This document shows, piece by piece, positions 8,273 through 17,128 of a DNA stretch of 62,622 bases. Within the stretch, counting starts at the first letter, position 1. Each line of letters starts with the position of its first letter. The notes below the pieces were generated by a model. That model saw only the letters and a program-made list of their open reading frames with translations. It had not been told where the DNA came from and ran no database searches. Origin of the DNA: an uncultured Parabacteroides sp. (lineage in GTDB: Bacteria; Bacteroidota; Bacteroidia; Bacteroidales; Tannerellaceae); assembly GCA_944325335.1 (NCBI GenBank), contig CALUZR010000014.1, positions 1 through 62,622 of the forward strand. Direction: 5' to 3'. The translations under genes were made by a program, and so were the position numbers.

Positions 8273-8995
8273 ATGGGGAAGCATATCAATACCTACCTGT
8301 ATGGATTCCTGTTAGCAGCCCTCATCTCCTCTTCCTGTGATGATGGCCGCATATACGACGAACCTATCCAGGTAGAACGTGAAGGAGGCAGCGTCCGCCT
8401 CACCGCCCAACTTAGCGGACAGGACCATTGGGCAAGCGGCTACAGCATCGTGCTCGCAGGATTCTCAGACGATAGCGAATATGCCAAGACGGCAAAAGGC
8501 ATTACCTCGGGGCATGATGGCACGGTCGATATCACCCTCACAGGTATACCAAATGAAGTTAATCAAATTGAAATATGTGCTATCAATCGTTTACGCAAAC
8601 GGATCGTCAGTTTCTATACATACGACTATACCGAGCAGGAAGATACCATCCGGATTAATGCAGGGGCAATTAATGCAAGCATGTATAACAGCATACAAAC
8701 CAATGTATTCGATCGTAGTTGCACGAGCTGCCACGGGGGGAGCACATCTGCTGCGGCAGGGCTCTATTTGACGTCCGGGAGGAGTTATGATGCCTTAATA
8801 AACGTCATAGCCGACAAGAGCGATAGCGGCATGTATTTCGTGACCCCTTGCCAGTCTGAAGAAAGTTTCCTACATTTGGTGCTAAATACGGATATCACGG
8901 CCAATTGGAGCATGGATCATATCGATATGGTTACTTCACATGACCTCTTGCAGCTGATAGACGATTGGATTGACAACGGAGCTAACGAAAACTAA
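8273..8995 (+). CDS. Lipoprotein with C-terminal c-type heme site
   Basis: This 240-aa protein has a lipoprotein signal with lipobox ISSSC (Cys22). Residues 35-130 form a beta-rich domain. A single CTSCH heme site follows (residues 150-154, then GGSTSAAAGLYL), like the small cytochrome c domain found in planctomycete-type cytochromes. It lies 4 bp after the porin gene. I infer a periplasmic or surface electron carrier working with the DUF1111 protein. No axial Met can be assigned by eye. Confidence 0.75.
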   Translation: MGKHINTYLYGFLLAALISSSCDDGRIYDEPIQVEREGGSVRLTAQLSGQDHWASGYSIVLAGFSDDSEYAKTAKGITSGHDGTVDITLTGIPNEVNQIEICAINRLRKRIVSFYTYDYTEQEDTIRINAGAINASMYNSIQTNVFDRSCTSCHGGSTSAAAGLYLTSGRSYDALINVIADKSDSGMYFVTPCQSEESFLHLVLNTDITANWSMDHIDMVTSHDLLQLIDDWIDNGANEN

Positions 8996-9009
8996 TAAGA
9001 TAAAACAAT

Positions 9010-10164
9010 ATGGATTGTAGAAAAAAAACATACGCAGACGAAGCAGTAGAAGCACAGATCACCGCTTTCACCGGCAAGGGAGGAACAACAGAGTATCAAG
9101 TGATGCTCTCGGTAACCAACCCGGAACTTCCCTTTATCGAACAGTTGCAACGCATCCAAAGGGCTTATGTGGAGGTAGTCAAAGAAGAGCTGGCCGAGAA
9201 TGCCGTAGCGGTATTCCGTCGTTATTTCTTGAGCGACGCGGCAAACCAGGCTGACCTTGTCATGTCATGGGAATGCGATAACGCAATCTGTCCGTTATCG
9301 ATTATCCAACAAGCGCCGATGAATGGTACCAAGATTGCCCTCTGGACATGGTTCTATACCGGGATGGTAGCCGAAACAAAAGAGAATGGCATGTTAGTCA
9401 GTTCGCATAATGGCTATACGCACCTCTGGACAGGCGGCGCTTGCAACCGGGCATCGAACTCGGAGTACCAGACGCGCTTGCTCTTGAACGATTACGTCAT
9501 GCAACTCTTAGAACAGGGTGCCAAGTTGGCCAATGATTGCATCCGTACGTGGTTCTTCGTTCAGAACGTGGACGTGAACTATGCCGGCGTGGTGAAAGCG
9601 CGTAAAGAGGTGTTCGTCACGCAAAACTTAACTGAGAAGACGCATTACGTCTCCAGCACGGGCATTGAAGGGCGACATGCAGACCCAACCGTATTGGTTA
9701 CAATGGATACGTATGCCGTGAAAGGGTTGCAGCCGGAACAGATACAGTTCCTTTATGCCCGGACGCACTTAAATCCGACGTACGAATATGGTGTTACCTT
9801 CGAACGCGGGACAGCCGTGCACTACGGAGACCGTAAACAAATTTTCATCTCGGGTACGGCCAGCATCGACAACAAAGGCAATATCGTACATACGGGCGAC
9901 ATCCTCCGGCAGGCAGGCCGCATGATGGAAAACATTGCTGCCCTGCTGGCCGAAGCCAATGCAACGCTGGACGACGTCATGCAGGCCGTAGTTTATCTGC
10001 GTGATACGTCTGATTACCATGTCGTCGACCGCTTCTTTCGGGAACAATATCCGGACTTCCCGCACATCATCGTGCATGCGCCGGTATGTCGTCCGGGATG
10101 GCTTATCGAGACGGAATGTATTGCCGTCGTACCCAACGACGAAGCTATCTATCGTCCGCTTTAA
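9010..10164 (+). CDS. Tandem RidA/YjgF-family protein
   Basis: This 384-aa protein has no signal peptide, so it is cytosolic. Its C-terminal third matches the YjgF/RidA fold (KQIFISGTASIDNKGNIVHTGD, QAGRMMENIAALLAEANATLDDV, AVVYLRD, ECIAVVPNDE). Residues 20-140 look like a divergent second copy. RidA proteins remove reactive enamine/imine intermediates, and two-domain members also include chorismatase-like enzymes. It begins 14 bp after the heme lipoprotein gene and precedes a hemerythrin stress gene, suggesting a nitrosative/oxidative stress link. The exact reaction cannot be inferred. Confidence 0.75.
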   Translation: MDCRKKTYADEAVEAQITAFTGKGGTTEYQVMLSVTNPELPFIEQLQRIQRAYVEVVKEELAENAVAVFRRYFLSDAANQADLVMSWECDNAICPLSIIQQAPMNGTKIALWTWFYTGMVAETKENGMLVSSHNGYTHLWTGGACNRASNSEYQTRLLLNDYVMQLLEQGAKLANDCIRTWFFVQNVDVNYAGVVKARKEVFVTQNLTEKTHYVSSTGIEGRHADPTVLVTMDTYAVKGLQPEQIQFLYARTHLNPTYEYGVTFERGTAVHYGDRKQIFISGTASIDNKGNIVHTGDILRQAGRMMENIAALLAEANATLDDVMQAVVYLRDTSDYHVVDRFFREQYPDFPHIIVHAPVCRPGWLIETECIAVVPNDEAIYRPL

Positions 10165-10189
10165 TGCAAAGAGAGTTACTTACGCATAC

Positions 10190-10255
10190 GGCGTGCTTCC
10201 GGCAGAGTACAGTTATATTCAAGATAAGGTATAACTGTACTCGCGGAGAAGCGCC
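10190..10255. promoter_or_regulatory. Long intergenic hairpin before the hemerythrin gene
   Basis: GAGTACAGTTATA (10205-10217) pairs perfectly with TATAACTGTACTC (10230-10242). Outer arms GGCG/GCTTCCG (10190-10201) pair with CGGAGAAGCGCC (10244-10255). It could be a terminator, an mRNA processing structure or an operator dyad. A T-rich but weak tail follows (TACTTTTAGG). Confidence 0.6.
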
Positions 10256-10319
10256 ACGGTACTTTTAGGAAGGGAAAACCGCAGGAGAACGCATCCTATA
10301 TATTAAATTAACTATCTGC

Positions 10320-11081
10320 ATGAAACAAAAAAGCGTATCTTTGGACTTTCAATCTCACGTACGAACAGATATTAGTATGTATAAAAAAGGTCTATATAAA
10401 GAAACAGACAAAATGAGCGACTTGATCTGCGAGAACTATCCGATGGTGCTCGTCATGAGCCGCTTTGGCATTGCACTGGGTTTCGGGGAAGACAGCATCG
10501 GAGAAGTCTGCCGAAAGAACCAAGTGGATGCGTACACATTCCTTACCGTGGTCAATTTCCTGACGGAAGAGATCCGCGCCGTCACGCCCGAGCTCTGTGA
10601 ACGCTTGTCGCTCGATACGTTAGTCTTGTATTTGCATAATGCGCATGATTATTTCCTCGATTTCCGCTTGCCGCACATCCGTCGCAAGTTGCTGGAGGCC
10701 ATCGGTTCCTGTCCAGCGGATGTGGCGTTTGTCATCCGCAACTTTTTCGATGAATATGCCCTGGAAGTGGACCGCCACATGGCGTACGAGGAACAAACTG
10801 TTTTTCCTTACGTGCATGCCCTCCAGCAAGGTAATCCGGACGCCAAGTACAACATCTCCGTCTTCAGCCGCCGGCATGAGCAAATCGAACAGAAGCTGTC
10901 CGACCTGAAGAATATCCTGATCAAGTACTACCCGGGCACGGGGAGCCACCTGCTAAACAGCGTGCTCTTCGACCTCTTCACGACCGAAGAGGATTTAAGC
11001 TCGCATACGCTCGTGGAAGACAGGCTCTTCATCCCGGCCGTGCTTCATTATGAAAAGAGAATGCTAAAAGACAAAAAATAA
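10320..11081 (+). CDS. Hemerythrin-type di-iron protein, RIC/YtfE/ScdA-like
   Basis: This 253-aa protein has an N-terminal DUF542/ScdA_N-like segment (ENYPMVLVMSRFGIALGFGE) and a hemerythrin-like four-helix domain. Likely iron ligands are His106/His109, His153 with Glu157 (HMAYEE), His186 (RRHEQIE), His229 and Glu233 (SSHTLVEDRLF). RIC proteins repair Fe-S clusters damaged by nitric oxide or peroxide. Its stop is immediately followed by the start of the LuxR-type gene (TAA then ATG), so the two are co-translated. It may act as an NO/O2 sensor for that regulator; this is inference. Confidence 0.82.
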   Translation: MKQKSVSLDFQSHVRTDISMYKKGLYKETDKMSDLICENYPMVLVMSRFGIALGFGEDSIGEVCRKNQVDAYTFLTVVNFLTEEIRAVTPELCERLSLDTLVLYLHNAHDYFLDFRLPHIRRKLLEAIGSCPADVAFVIRNFFDEYALEVDRHMAYEEQTVFPYVHALQQGNPDAKYNISVFSRRHEQIEQKLSDLKNILIKYYPGTGSHLLNSVLFDLFTTEEDLSSHTLVEDRLFIPAVLHYEKRMLKDKK

Positions 11082-11699
11082 ATGAATACAAACCTACGAA
11101 TAGCCATTTATGAATCGTCCCTCATCATCCGCAACGGATTGGGGAGCTTGCTGAAAAAGATAAATGGCTTGCCCGTCGTCTTGTCTGACATCTCGGAAGG
11201 CGACTCGCTCGGTGAGTCGCTCCGGATCCAAAAACCGGACATTCTGATTGCCAATCCATACCTCCTGCAAGCCCATTCCCTCGCCCACTGGCGGGAAGAG
11301 GGAGGCAATACGGAGCTGAAAATCATCGCACTCGTCTCTACCTTGCTCCCGGAAGAGATGCTGCGTGATTACGATGCCCAAATCACGCTCTACGACCGGG
11401 CGGAGAGTATCAAGCAAACGATCCTCAAGCTCGTGGAAACCCAGGAGGACACGGAGGCAGACGACGAGCAGCAAAGCCTAAGCGCACGGGAGAAGGAGAT
11501 TGTCGTTTGTGTCGTCAAGGGAATGACAAACCGCGAGATTGCCGACCGTCTGTACCTCTCGACGCACACGGTCATCACCCACCGGCGCAATATTGCCCGT
11601 AAGCTGCAAATACATAGCGCGAGCGGCCTCACGATATACGCTATTGTAAACAAACTGGTCGAGCTGGACGACATCCAGCAGGTCAAGCCGCAAATGTAA
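11082..11699 (+). CDS. LuxR-family regulator with degenerate receiver domain
   Basis: This 205-aa protein ends in a clear LuxR/NarL helix-turn-helix (SAREKEIVVCVVKGMTNREI, then STHTVITHRRNIARKL; residues 132-190). The first 115 residues have the length and pattern of a receiver, but the phospho-acceptor Asp is replaced by Asn58 (ILIANP) and the N-terminal acidic pair is reduced to YES. I infer a phosphorylation-independent pseudo-receiver. It directly follows the hemerythrin gene and precedes a porin with its own promoter, a likely target. Confidence 0.85.
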   Translation: MNTNLRIAIYESSLIIRNGLGSLLKKINGLPVVLSDISEGDSLGESLRIQKPDILIANPYLLQAHSLAHWREEGGNTELKIIALVSTLLPEEMLRDYDAQITLYDRAESIKQTILKLVETQEDTEADDEQQSLSAREKEIVVCVVKGMTNREIADRLYLSTHTVITHRRNIARKLQIHSASGLTIYAIVNKLVELDDIQQVKPQM

Positions 11700-11744
11700 C
11701 AGAATTGTAATCCCTTTCCTTACCTCTGCTCAGCGATATTGAAT

Positions 11745-11752
11745 TACCTTTG
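11745..11752 (+). promoter_or_regulatory. Promoter -7 box for porin at 11770
   Basis: TACCTTTG lies 17 bp upstream of the ATG, so the leader is very short. The upstream sequence between 11700 and 11745 would hold any binding site for the neighbouring LuxR-type regulator. Confidence 0.6.
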
Positions 11753-11769
11753 CGGCAAAATTCAATTCT

Positions 11770-13047
11770 ATGAGACTTAAGAACACCCTATTACTCTTTG
11801 CCCTGACGGCTGGATGCTTCCAGCTGGCAGCCCAGGAGCCACCTCAATCGGAAAAAACCTGGCGGGAAAAGCTCGACTCCCTCGCCGCACCTCTGGACGA
11901 TTCAGACGAACTGGTCGAACGCTTGCGAAACATGCCTAACATCGAAGTGGGCAAAGGGATATCCTTTGAGCCGCAAGATAAGAAGTACCGCATGACCATG
12001 CGCTTCCGTATGCAGAACCTGCTGGCTTTCGATTTCGACAAGAACTTCTCGCATACGGATACGGAAGCCCGCGTGAAGCGTCTCCGCCTCCGTTTTGATG
12101 GGTATATCTTCTCTCCTAAGCTCCTCTATTCGATTCAATTGGGCTTTACGCCATACGACGCGAAAGACCTCCCGAATGGGAACACGAACATTGTGCGCGA
12201 CGCCATGGTTTACTACATGCCGAACAATAACTTGAGCCTCGGCTTCGGCCAGACGAAGATCAAGGCCAATAGAGCGCGCGTCAACTCGTCGAGTGCCCTT
12301 CAGTTTGTGGATAGAAGCATCGTCAATTCGGAGTTTAACCTCGACCGGGATTTTGGTTTCTTTGCGGAATACTACCGCTCGCTTGCCAACGACTTTAACC
12401 TCGGCCTGAAGGGCTCCGTAACCTTGGGTGAAGGCCGGAACTGGAGCGAGAGCAACAAGGGAGGCTTTGCCTACACTGGGCGCGTGGAACTCTATCCGCT
12501 GGGACGCTTCAAGTCCTTGGGAGACGTGGCAGAGGGCGACTTCGAACGCGAGGAAAGGCCCAAGGTCCTCATAGCAGGCGCCTATTCATTCAATAATAAT
12601 ACTACGCGACTCCAGGGGCAGAACGGGGCATACATTCCAGAGGGCGGGATGCGCAACCTCCACTCCTACTTCGTCGATTTCATACTCAAATACCAGGGAT
12701 TTGCATTCTATACTGACTTCATGGGGCGGCAATGCGACGAACCGCTCTTCACGGGAGACGCGCAAACCAGTATTTACACGGGGAATGGCCTCAACATCCA
12801 GACCAGCTACCTGTTCCCGAAAAACTGGGAAATTGCCCTGCGAAACTCAACCCTCTTCCCAGATAAGGAGGTGCAGCCCATCGTAGGCTATAAGCATAAC
12901 AACCAGACGACGATCGCCGTTACGCGATACCTGATCGGGCATAGCCTGAAGGTGCAAGCGGATGCGTCGTTCAACCATCGGGCGGAGTCGGTGAACCCGA
13001 TGTATAACCGGTGGGAGTTCCGGTTTCAGGTAGAGTTGGGGCTCTAA
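11770..13047 (+). CDS. Phosphate-selective porin O/P-type outer-membrane protein
   Basis: This 425-aa protein has a signal peptide (MRLKNTLLLFALTAGCFQLAAQ) and a short linker, then the O/P-type barrel (YRMTMRFRMQNLLAFDF, ARVKRLRLRFDGYIFSPKLL, YYMPNNNLSLGFGQTKIKANR, NLDRDFGFFAEYY) ending in FRFQVELGL. It is the third porin-like gene in 10 kb. It has its own promoter and a strong terminator downstream. Its position after the hemerythrin and LuxR genes suggests it is switched on under nitrosative or redox stress, but the solute is unknown. Confidence 0.85.
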   Translation: MRLKNTLLLFALTAGCFQLAAQEPPQSEKTWREKLDSLAAPLDDSDELVERLRNMPNIEVGKGISFEPQDKKYRMTMRFRMQNLLAFDFDKNFSHTDTEARVKRLRLRFDGYIFSPKLLYSIQLGFTPYDAKDLPNGNTNIVRDAMVYYMPNNNLSLGFGQTKIKANRARVNSSSALQFVDRSIVNSEFNLDRDFGFFAEYYRSLANDFNLGLKGSVTLGEGRNWSESNKGGFAYTGRVELYPLGRFKSLGDVAEGDFEREERPKVLIAGAYSFNNNTTRLQGQNGAYIPEGGMRNLHSYFVDFILKYQGFAFYTDFMGRQCDEPLFTGDAQTSIYTGNGLNIQTSYLFPKNWEIALRNSTLFPDKEVQPIVGYKHNNQTTIAVTRYLIGHSLKVQADASFNHRAESVNPMYNRWEFRFQVELGL

Positions 13048-13092
13048 CCCGCCACCAAGTTCGTATTCTCTTTCTTATCTATCCATATAACG

Positions 13093-13124
13093 AAGAGCAG
13101 GCCCTGGAGCCTGCTCTTTGTGTG
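13093..13124 (+). terminator. Intrinsic terminator after porin
   Basis: AAGAGCAGGC (13093-13102) pairs with GCCTGCTCTT (13109-13118), followed by TGTGTGT. It separates the porin from the convergent gene at 13135. Confidence 0.85.
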
Positions 13125-13134
13125 TAAGAAATCA

Positions 13135-14238
13135 TTAAATGAGCGTTATTTCCTTTGGGAATTTAATCACGTTTGGTTCCTTGAGCGGGGGATTTCCCTC
13201 TCCATTGTAATAGGTCTCAAGACGGAGCAAATATTGGCCTTCTGCCAAATCAGGGACCATCGTAAATTCGATACGGGTATCTGTATTGACGATAATTTGG
13301 TCTGCATCGACCTTTTCATCGACTGGATCTACATACCAGGTGGCTGTAATGAGGATATCTCCGGCTAATTTTCCTGTTGAATCCAGCAGTTTGAGGCCTG
13401 TACCCTCTACTACAATCACTTTACCTCGTCCTAATTCAAGAGGCTTATCTGGATTACCTCCCTCCTTTTGGTATACGGACTTGATTTCGTATACTGGAGT
13501 CTCGGGAGTAGGTTTCTTCTCCTCGTCTGGCTTCTTCGTACTCTTCTGTTGTCCTAATATTTGTTGTTTATAGCGAGAGATGGCTGCATTTTGCTTTTGG
13601 GCAAAGTCTATCAACTCTTCATCTTCGTCCAGGTAAATAAGGGCATTCACAATCTGGATAAACAGGCGGTAGGATTCGTCCACCTTAGTCCGGGCATTGC
13701 GCATGGCGCCTACCAAACGTTTGGCATACGAATCGTTTCGTTGTTCCATCAGGTCGCGGAACTGACTATTAGCCTCGTCCATCTGTTCCACGAGTTCCGT
13801 TAGGTGCAACAAGGCGACTTGTTCAGAAAGCGAACCCTTCAGATCTGTCACTAAATTATGCAACAGACCTGTCTGCAGGTCCATCTGTGCATCTGGATCT
13901 ATGTTATAGTCCTTGATGCTCTGGTTTACGATTTTGGCAGCTTTGGCCACGTCTGCGACAGGGAAGTCTATCATGGCCCGAACTGTCCTACGGAATGACT
14001 TGTAGATATCACTTCGCAAATCATTTATATCTGCGATGTCGTCACTCAAGAAATTCTTTGGTGAGATTTTTAAAGCCGTGTCTTCCTCCTCGAAGTTAGC
14101 TATATAAGGCGTGAGAAACTTAGTGCACTTTGTATTTATTACAGTGTTAGCTTTAGCTCTTTCAATTGTACTGCTGTGATATTCGAAATGAGCTCCATTT
14201 TTTAAATTTTCGATAGTAATCGGGTCGATTTGTAACAT
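13135..14238 (-). CDS. DUF6261-like protein of unknown function
   Basis: This 367-aa protein has no signal peptide or membrane segment. Residues 1-230 are helical (ENLKNGAHFEYHSSTIERAK, DLRSDIYKSFRRTVRAMI) and resemble DUF6261 proteins, which are common and multicopy in Bacteroidales. A Lys/Glu/Pro-rich linker follows (near 238-255), then a beta-rich C-terminal domain (GRGKVIVVEGTGLKLLD, DQIIVNTDTRIEFTM, GQYLLRLETYYNG) like DUF4469/HU-associated Ig-like modules. The function is unknown. It stands alone between a convergent porin and the GH16 group, with its own promoter. Confidence 0.7.
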   Translation of the reverse strand: MLQIDPITIENLKNGAHFEYHSSTIERAKANTVINTKCTKFLTPYIANFEEEDTALKISPKNFLSDDIADINDLRSDIYKSFRRTVRAMIDFPVADVAKAAKIVNQSIKDYNIDPDAQMDLQTGLLHNLVTDLKGSLSEQVALLHLTELVEQMDEANSQFRDLMEQRNDSYAKRLVGAMRNARTKVDESYRLFIQIVNALIYLDEDEELIDFAQKQNAAISRYKQQILGQQKSTKKPDEEKKPTPETPVYEIKSVYQKEGGNPDKPLELGRGKVIVVEGTGLKLLDSTGKLAGDILITATWYVDPVDEKVDADQIIVNTDTRIEFTMVPDLAEGQYLLRLETYYNGEGNPPLKEPNVIKFPKEITLI

Positions 14239-14268
14239 ATAATTTTTTGTTTTTGATTAATACTACCG

Positions 14269-14276
14269 CAAAGGTA
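14269..14276 (-). promoter_or_regulatory. Promoter -7 box for the DUF6261-like gene
   Basis: The minus strand reads TACCTTTG, 30 bp upstream of the ATG at 14238. Confidence 0.6.
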
Positions 14277-14436
14277 GGTCTGTTTCTTTTATCTTCCAAA
14301 TAAAATAGCCTTTATTTTTCTCAGAACAACAATTATTAACTTTCCGATAAAAAATTCATTGCCTTGTAAATAGGGCACAACTATCAGAAAAATATATTTA
14401 GAATATACACAACTCGTATTTATTCTAAAAACTTGC

Positions 14437-14577
14437 TTGCAATAGGATTGCAAATGATTCCGGATAGCAGAATACGCTTGCCATAGCATGGCAACTAAAA
14501 TTTACCATTCAAATACGTTTGCCATGCTATGGCAAATGAAAATGAACAACGAAATACATTTGCCATAGGATGGCAAA
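14437..14577. repeat. Palindrome array, 41-bp period (TTTGCCATnnTATGGCAAA)
   Basis: Four dyads start at about 14437 (TTGCAATAGGATTGCAA), 14478 (TTGCCATAGCATGGCAA), 14518 (TTTGCCATGCTATGGCAAA) and 14559 (TTTGCCATAGGATGGCAAA). Each lies in a 41-bp unit that begins near AAATACG. The rest of 14239-14762 is AT-rich on the DUF6261 side and shows no gene. Confidence 0.88.
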
Positions 14578-14762
14578 CGAAAACAGAAAGCAGGATACGC
14601 TATCTATGGAATTGCAGGAAATAATGAGGGGTCTCTATGCATAGTTATCGGTTTTAAAACGTAAAACAATAATAGGAATTGGGAAAGGGAGGAAGAGGCG
14701 CAAAGTCCGGCGAAAGGCGATGCGCCTCTTGAGCCCTGTATGTAAATCCAGCGCGGGCGGGA

Positions 14763-15542
14763 TCACTTCTGGTAGAAGCGTACCCAGTCAATCTCCATCT
14801 GGACAGGCAAATCTTCGGTATAATAAGGACCTACCCAGGCGCCGCCAAGCTGCATATCCAGCAGGAGGTAGTAGGGACGGTTGAACGGGAACTGCCCCTC
14901 CTTGTCCGTCTCGATCCGGGGATAGGTGAAGGTGTGCACATCGTTTATATAGAATGAGAGACTGTCGGGATAAAGCTCCACGGCGTAGATATTGTAATCG
15001 TCGCGGTTGATTAAGCCCGTACTGCCCTGCGGCGGGTTATCCTTGATGCCCAGATGCTGGGTATAGACCGAATGCACGGTCTGGTAGGCGATGGAATCGT
15101 TGTTCAAACGCTCCATGATGTCTATCTCGCCGCCCGTGGGCCACTTTGCATCCTCGGGCAAGAGCCAGAAAGCGGGCCACGCGCCCCGTGCGCCGTGCAG
15201 GCGGGCGCAGACCTCGACCCGTCCGTTCGAGAAGAGCATCTTACCCTTTGTATAGACGCCCCCCGTGAGGACAGGCGACGTATCACCGGGCAAGCTGTGG
15301 TTCACGATGCCCCGTAGGACCAAATTACCGTTGTGCATGGCGTAACAGGAATCGAAATCAGACATGTGCCGGTTCCAGTCTGCTGTCCCCCGGGGGATCT
15401 TGCTCCATATACCGGGATCGAAGGAATCGGTTTCCTCGAAATTCTCTTCCCACACCAATTTCCATTCTTTCGGTTGCTCCTGACAGCTGGTGAGGAGGCC
15501 GAACGCTCCGATGGCCAAAGCCAATAAACTTCTAATTTTCAT
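14763..15542 (-). CDS. Glycoside hydrolase family 16 lipoprotein
   Basis: This 259-aa protein has a lipobox (LLTSC, Cys20) and the GH16 catalytic motif GEIDIMER with nucleophile Glu139, Asp141 and acid/base Glu144. Flanking family features include GAWPAFWLLPE and WEENFEETDSF. GH16 enzymes cut beta-1,3/1,4-glucans or related galactans; the motif form (E-I-D-I-M-E) is typical of laminarinase-like members. As a lipoprotein it probably acts at the surface or in the periplasm. Its start overlaps the stop of the HAD gene by 4 bp (ATGA). No SusC/SusD pair adjoins it, so it is not in a classical polysaccharide locus. Confidence 0.9.
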   Translation of the reverse strand: MKIRSLLALAIGAFGLLTSCQEQPKEWKLVWEENFEETDSFDPGIWSKIPRGTADWNRHMSDFDSCYAMHNGNLVLRGIVNHSLPGDTSPVLTGGVYTKGKMLFSNGRVEVCARLHGARGAWPAFWLLPEDAKWPTGGEIDIMERLNNDSIAYQTVHSVYTQHLGIKDNPPQGSTGLINRDDYNIYAVELYPDSLSFYINDVHTFTYPRIETDKEGQFPFNRPYYLLLDMQLGGAWVGPYYTEDLPVQMEIDWVRFYQK

Positions 15543-16231
15543 AATATATGTGTTATTTCTGCTAATGTGACTACTGTATAGGTTGGGCGGAAGCCGCGCG
15601 CGGGCTCCTGCTGCGGATTATACCATATCTGGTCGATCGCCGAATCGTGTGCGCCCAGGATGTCGGCGTCCCAGCTATCCCCGATCATGAGGGTAGATTC
15701 GCGCGAGGAATCCGTCACCCGCAGTGCGTAATCGAAGATGCCGGGATGGGGCTTCTGGATCTTCGCGTCTTCTGAGAGGATGATGCCATCGAAATAGGGA
15801 GCCAGTCCCGAATTCTCCAACTTAAGCGATTGGACTTCCCGGAAACCATTCGAAAGGATATACATCTTATAATGGGGGCGCAGATGCTCCAGCAGCTCGA
15901 TCGCGCCCGGTATGAGGCGTGTCTGCTTCGTGGTTTGCGCGAGGAAATGGTTGTTTATCTTTAAGATATCTTTCTGGCTGACGATACCGAGCGGGCGCAA
16001 GAAGGGGCGGAAGCGCTCGATGATGAGTGTGAGCCTGTCGATCTCGCCCCGGCGGTATTTTGCCCAAAGCTCGAGGTTGTTTGGCATATAGCGCGAAAAA
16101 AATGCCTCGAAAGAGGCGTAATGCCGCTCCAGGTGGAGTTCGGCATAAAGCTCTTTGAGGCATTCTTTGTTATTGTGGAACGTATCCCAGAGGGTATCAT
16201 CCAAATCGATGAATAAGCTCTTGTACCGCAT
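15539..16231 (-). CDS. yjjG: HAD-family nucleotidase, YjjG-like
   Basis: This 230-aa HAD hydrolase has motif I DLDDTLWDT (residues 8-16), motif II LSNGF, a Lys in EDAKIQKPHP and motif IV MIGDSWDADILGA. YjjG-type enzymes dephosphorylate non-canonical pyrimidine nucleotides and so keep them out of DNA. It starts 3 bp after the coiled-coil lipoprotein gene and overlaps the GH16 gene, so the three are co-transcribed. Other small-phosphate substrates cannot be excluded. Confidence 0.85.
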   Translation of the reverse strand: MRYKSLFIDLDDTLWDTFHNNKECLKELYAELHLERHYASFEAFFSRYMPNNLELWAKYRRGEIDRLTLIIERFRPFLRPLGIVSQKDILKINNHFLAQTTKQTRLIPGAIELLEHLRPHYKMYILSNGFREVQSLKLENSGLAPYFDGIILSEDAKIQKPHPGIFDYALRVTDSSRESTLMIGDSWDADILGAHDSAIDQIWYNPQQEPARGFRPTYTVVTLAEITHIL

Positions 16232-16234
16232 CGC

Positions 16235-17107
16235 TTACCCGACTTCGATTACCAAATACTTGCTCAGGCTCCAGAAGGACTCGGGGTCTGTGATCTTTAG
16301 CGTCTGGTTCCCCTCTTCGTCTTCGATGAACTCATAGGAGCCCTGGGGATGGTTTGACTGCAACTTGGCCTTCGACGCGAAGAGCGGGATTTCGGTTACT
16401 TCGCGGATATCGATGGTAATGAAATAGTCCTTGTTGAAACCATCCTGCAGGACCTTTGTTTTCGAGAAGAGGCCCTTCTTGCTCAGGATATTTTGCGCTT
16501 TCAGCTCCTTCGACGTGCCGAAGCAATAGTAGGCCGTATGCAAGGCTTTGTCCTGCGCGTCGAGCTTTTCGGCCTGGGCTGCGTTGGTGGTCGAGAGGTT
16601 TTCCACATTCTCGTTTAGATCTGCTACGGCTTCGTCCAGCTCTTGGATGCGGACGTTCTTCTTTGCCAAATCTTCCTGCAGGGCTACGATTTGGGCTGTC
16701 TTGACCTCCAGTTCCTTTGAGAGGCGGTTCACCATCTTTTGTAGGGTGGCATTTTTGCTTCCGCTCTGGTTCAGTTTCTTTTGCAGGTCGGCAATTTGCT
16801 CGCGGTTCTTCTTCAGCGTTTCAGACACGAGCTTCATATTCTCGCGGATCTGCTCGCGGCGCCCCGGGGTCATCTCGTCACCGGCTTGCTGCTGGACCTT
16901 CAAATAGTTCTCGGCCTCGCGAATCGAATTAAAACCGGCCTCTATATCGTCCAAGGTAGCCAGCATCTCGTTCAGTTCGCTGGTTGCTTTTGCATTTTCT
17001 ACTTTTAACGAGTCATTTTCGGCTTGGAGCCTTTTCTGTTCTGCAGATTGCTGGCCGCAAGAGACCAACAAGGCAGAGCATACACATGCAACTAATACTC
17101 TTTTCAT
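16235..17107 (-). CDS. Coiled-coil lipoprotein, possible Cbp1-like adhesin
   Basis: This 290-aa protein has a lipobox (ALLVSC, Cys17) and long heptad-rich coiled coil from about residue 20 to 190 (EQKRLQAENDSLKVENAKA, LSKELEVKTAQIVALQED). A conserved C-terminal domain follows (HTAYYCFGTSKELKAQNIL, GLFSKTKVLQDGFNKDYF). The pattern resembles Bacteroidales proteins named Cbp1-type collagen-binding adhesins, but I assign that only weakly. It precedes yjjG by 3 bp. Confidence 0.65.
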   Translation of the reverse strand: MKRVLVACVCSALLVSCGQQSAEQKRLQAENDSLKVENAKATSELNEMLATLDDIEAGFNSIREAENYLKVQQQAGDEMTPGRREQIRENMKLVSETLKKNREQIADLQKKLNQSGSKNATLQKMVNRLSKELEVKTAQIVALQEDLAKKNVRIQELDEAVADLNENVENLSTTNAAQAEKLDAQDKALHTAYYCFGTSKELKAQNILSKKGLFSKTKVLQDGFNKDYFITIDIREVTEIPLFASKAKLQSNHPQGSYEFIEDEEGNQTLKITDPESFWSLSKYLVIEVG

Positions 17108-17128
17108 ATTCTTCCTTTTATTAGTTTG

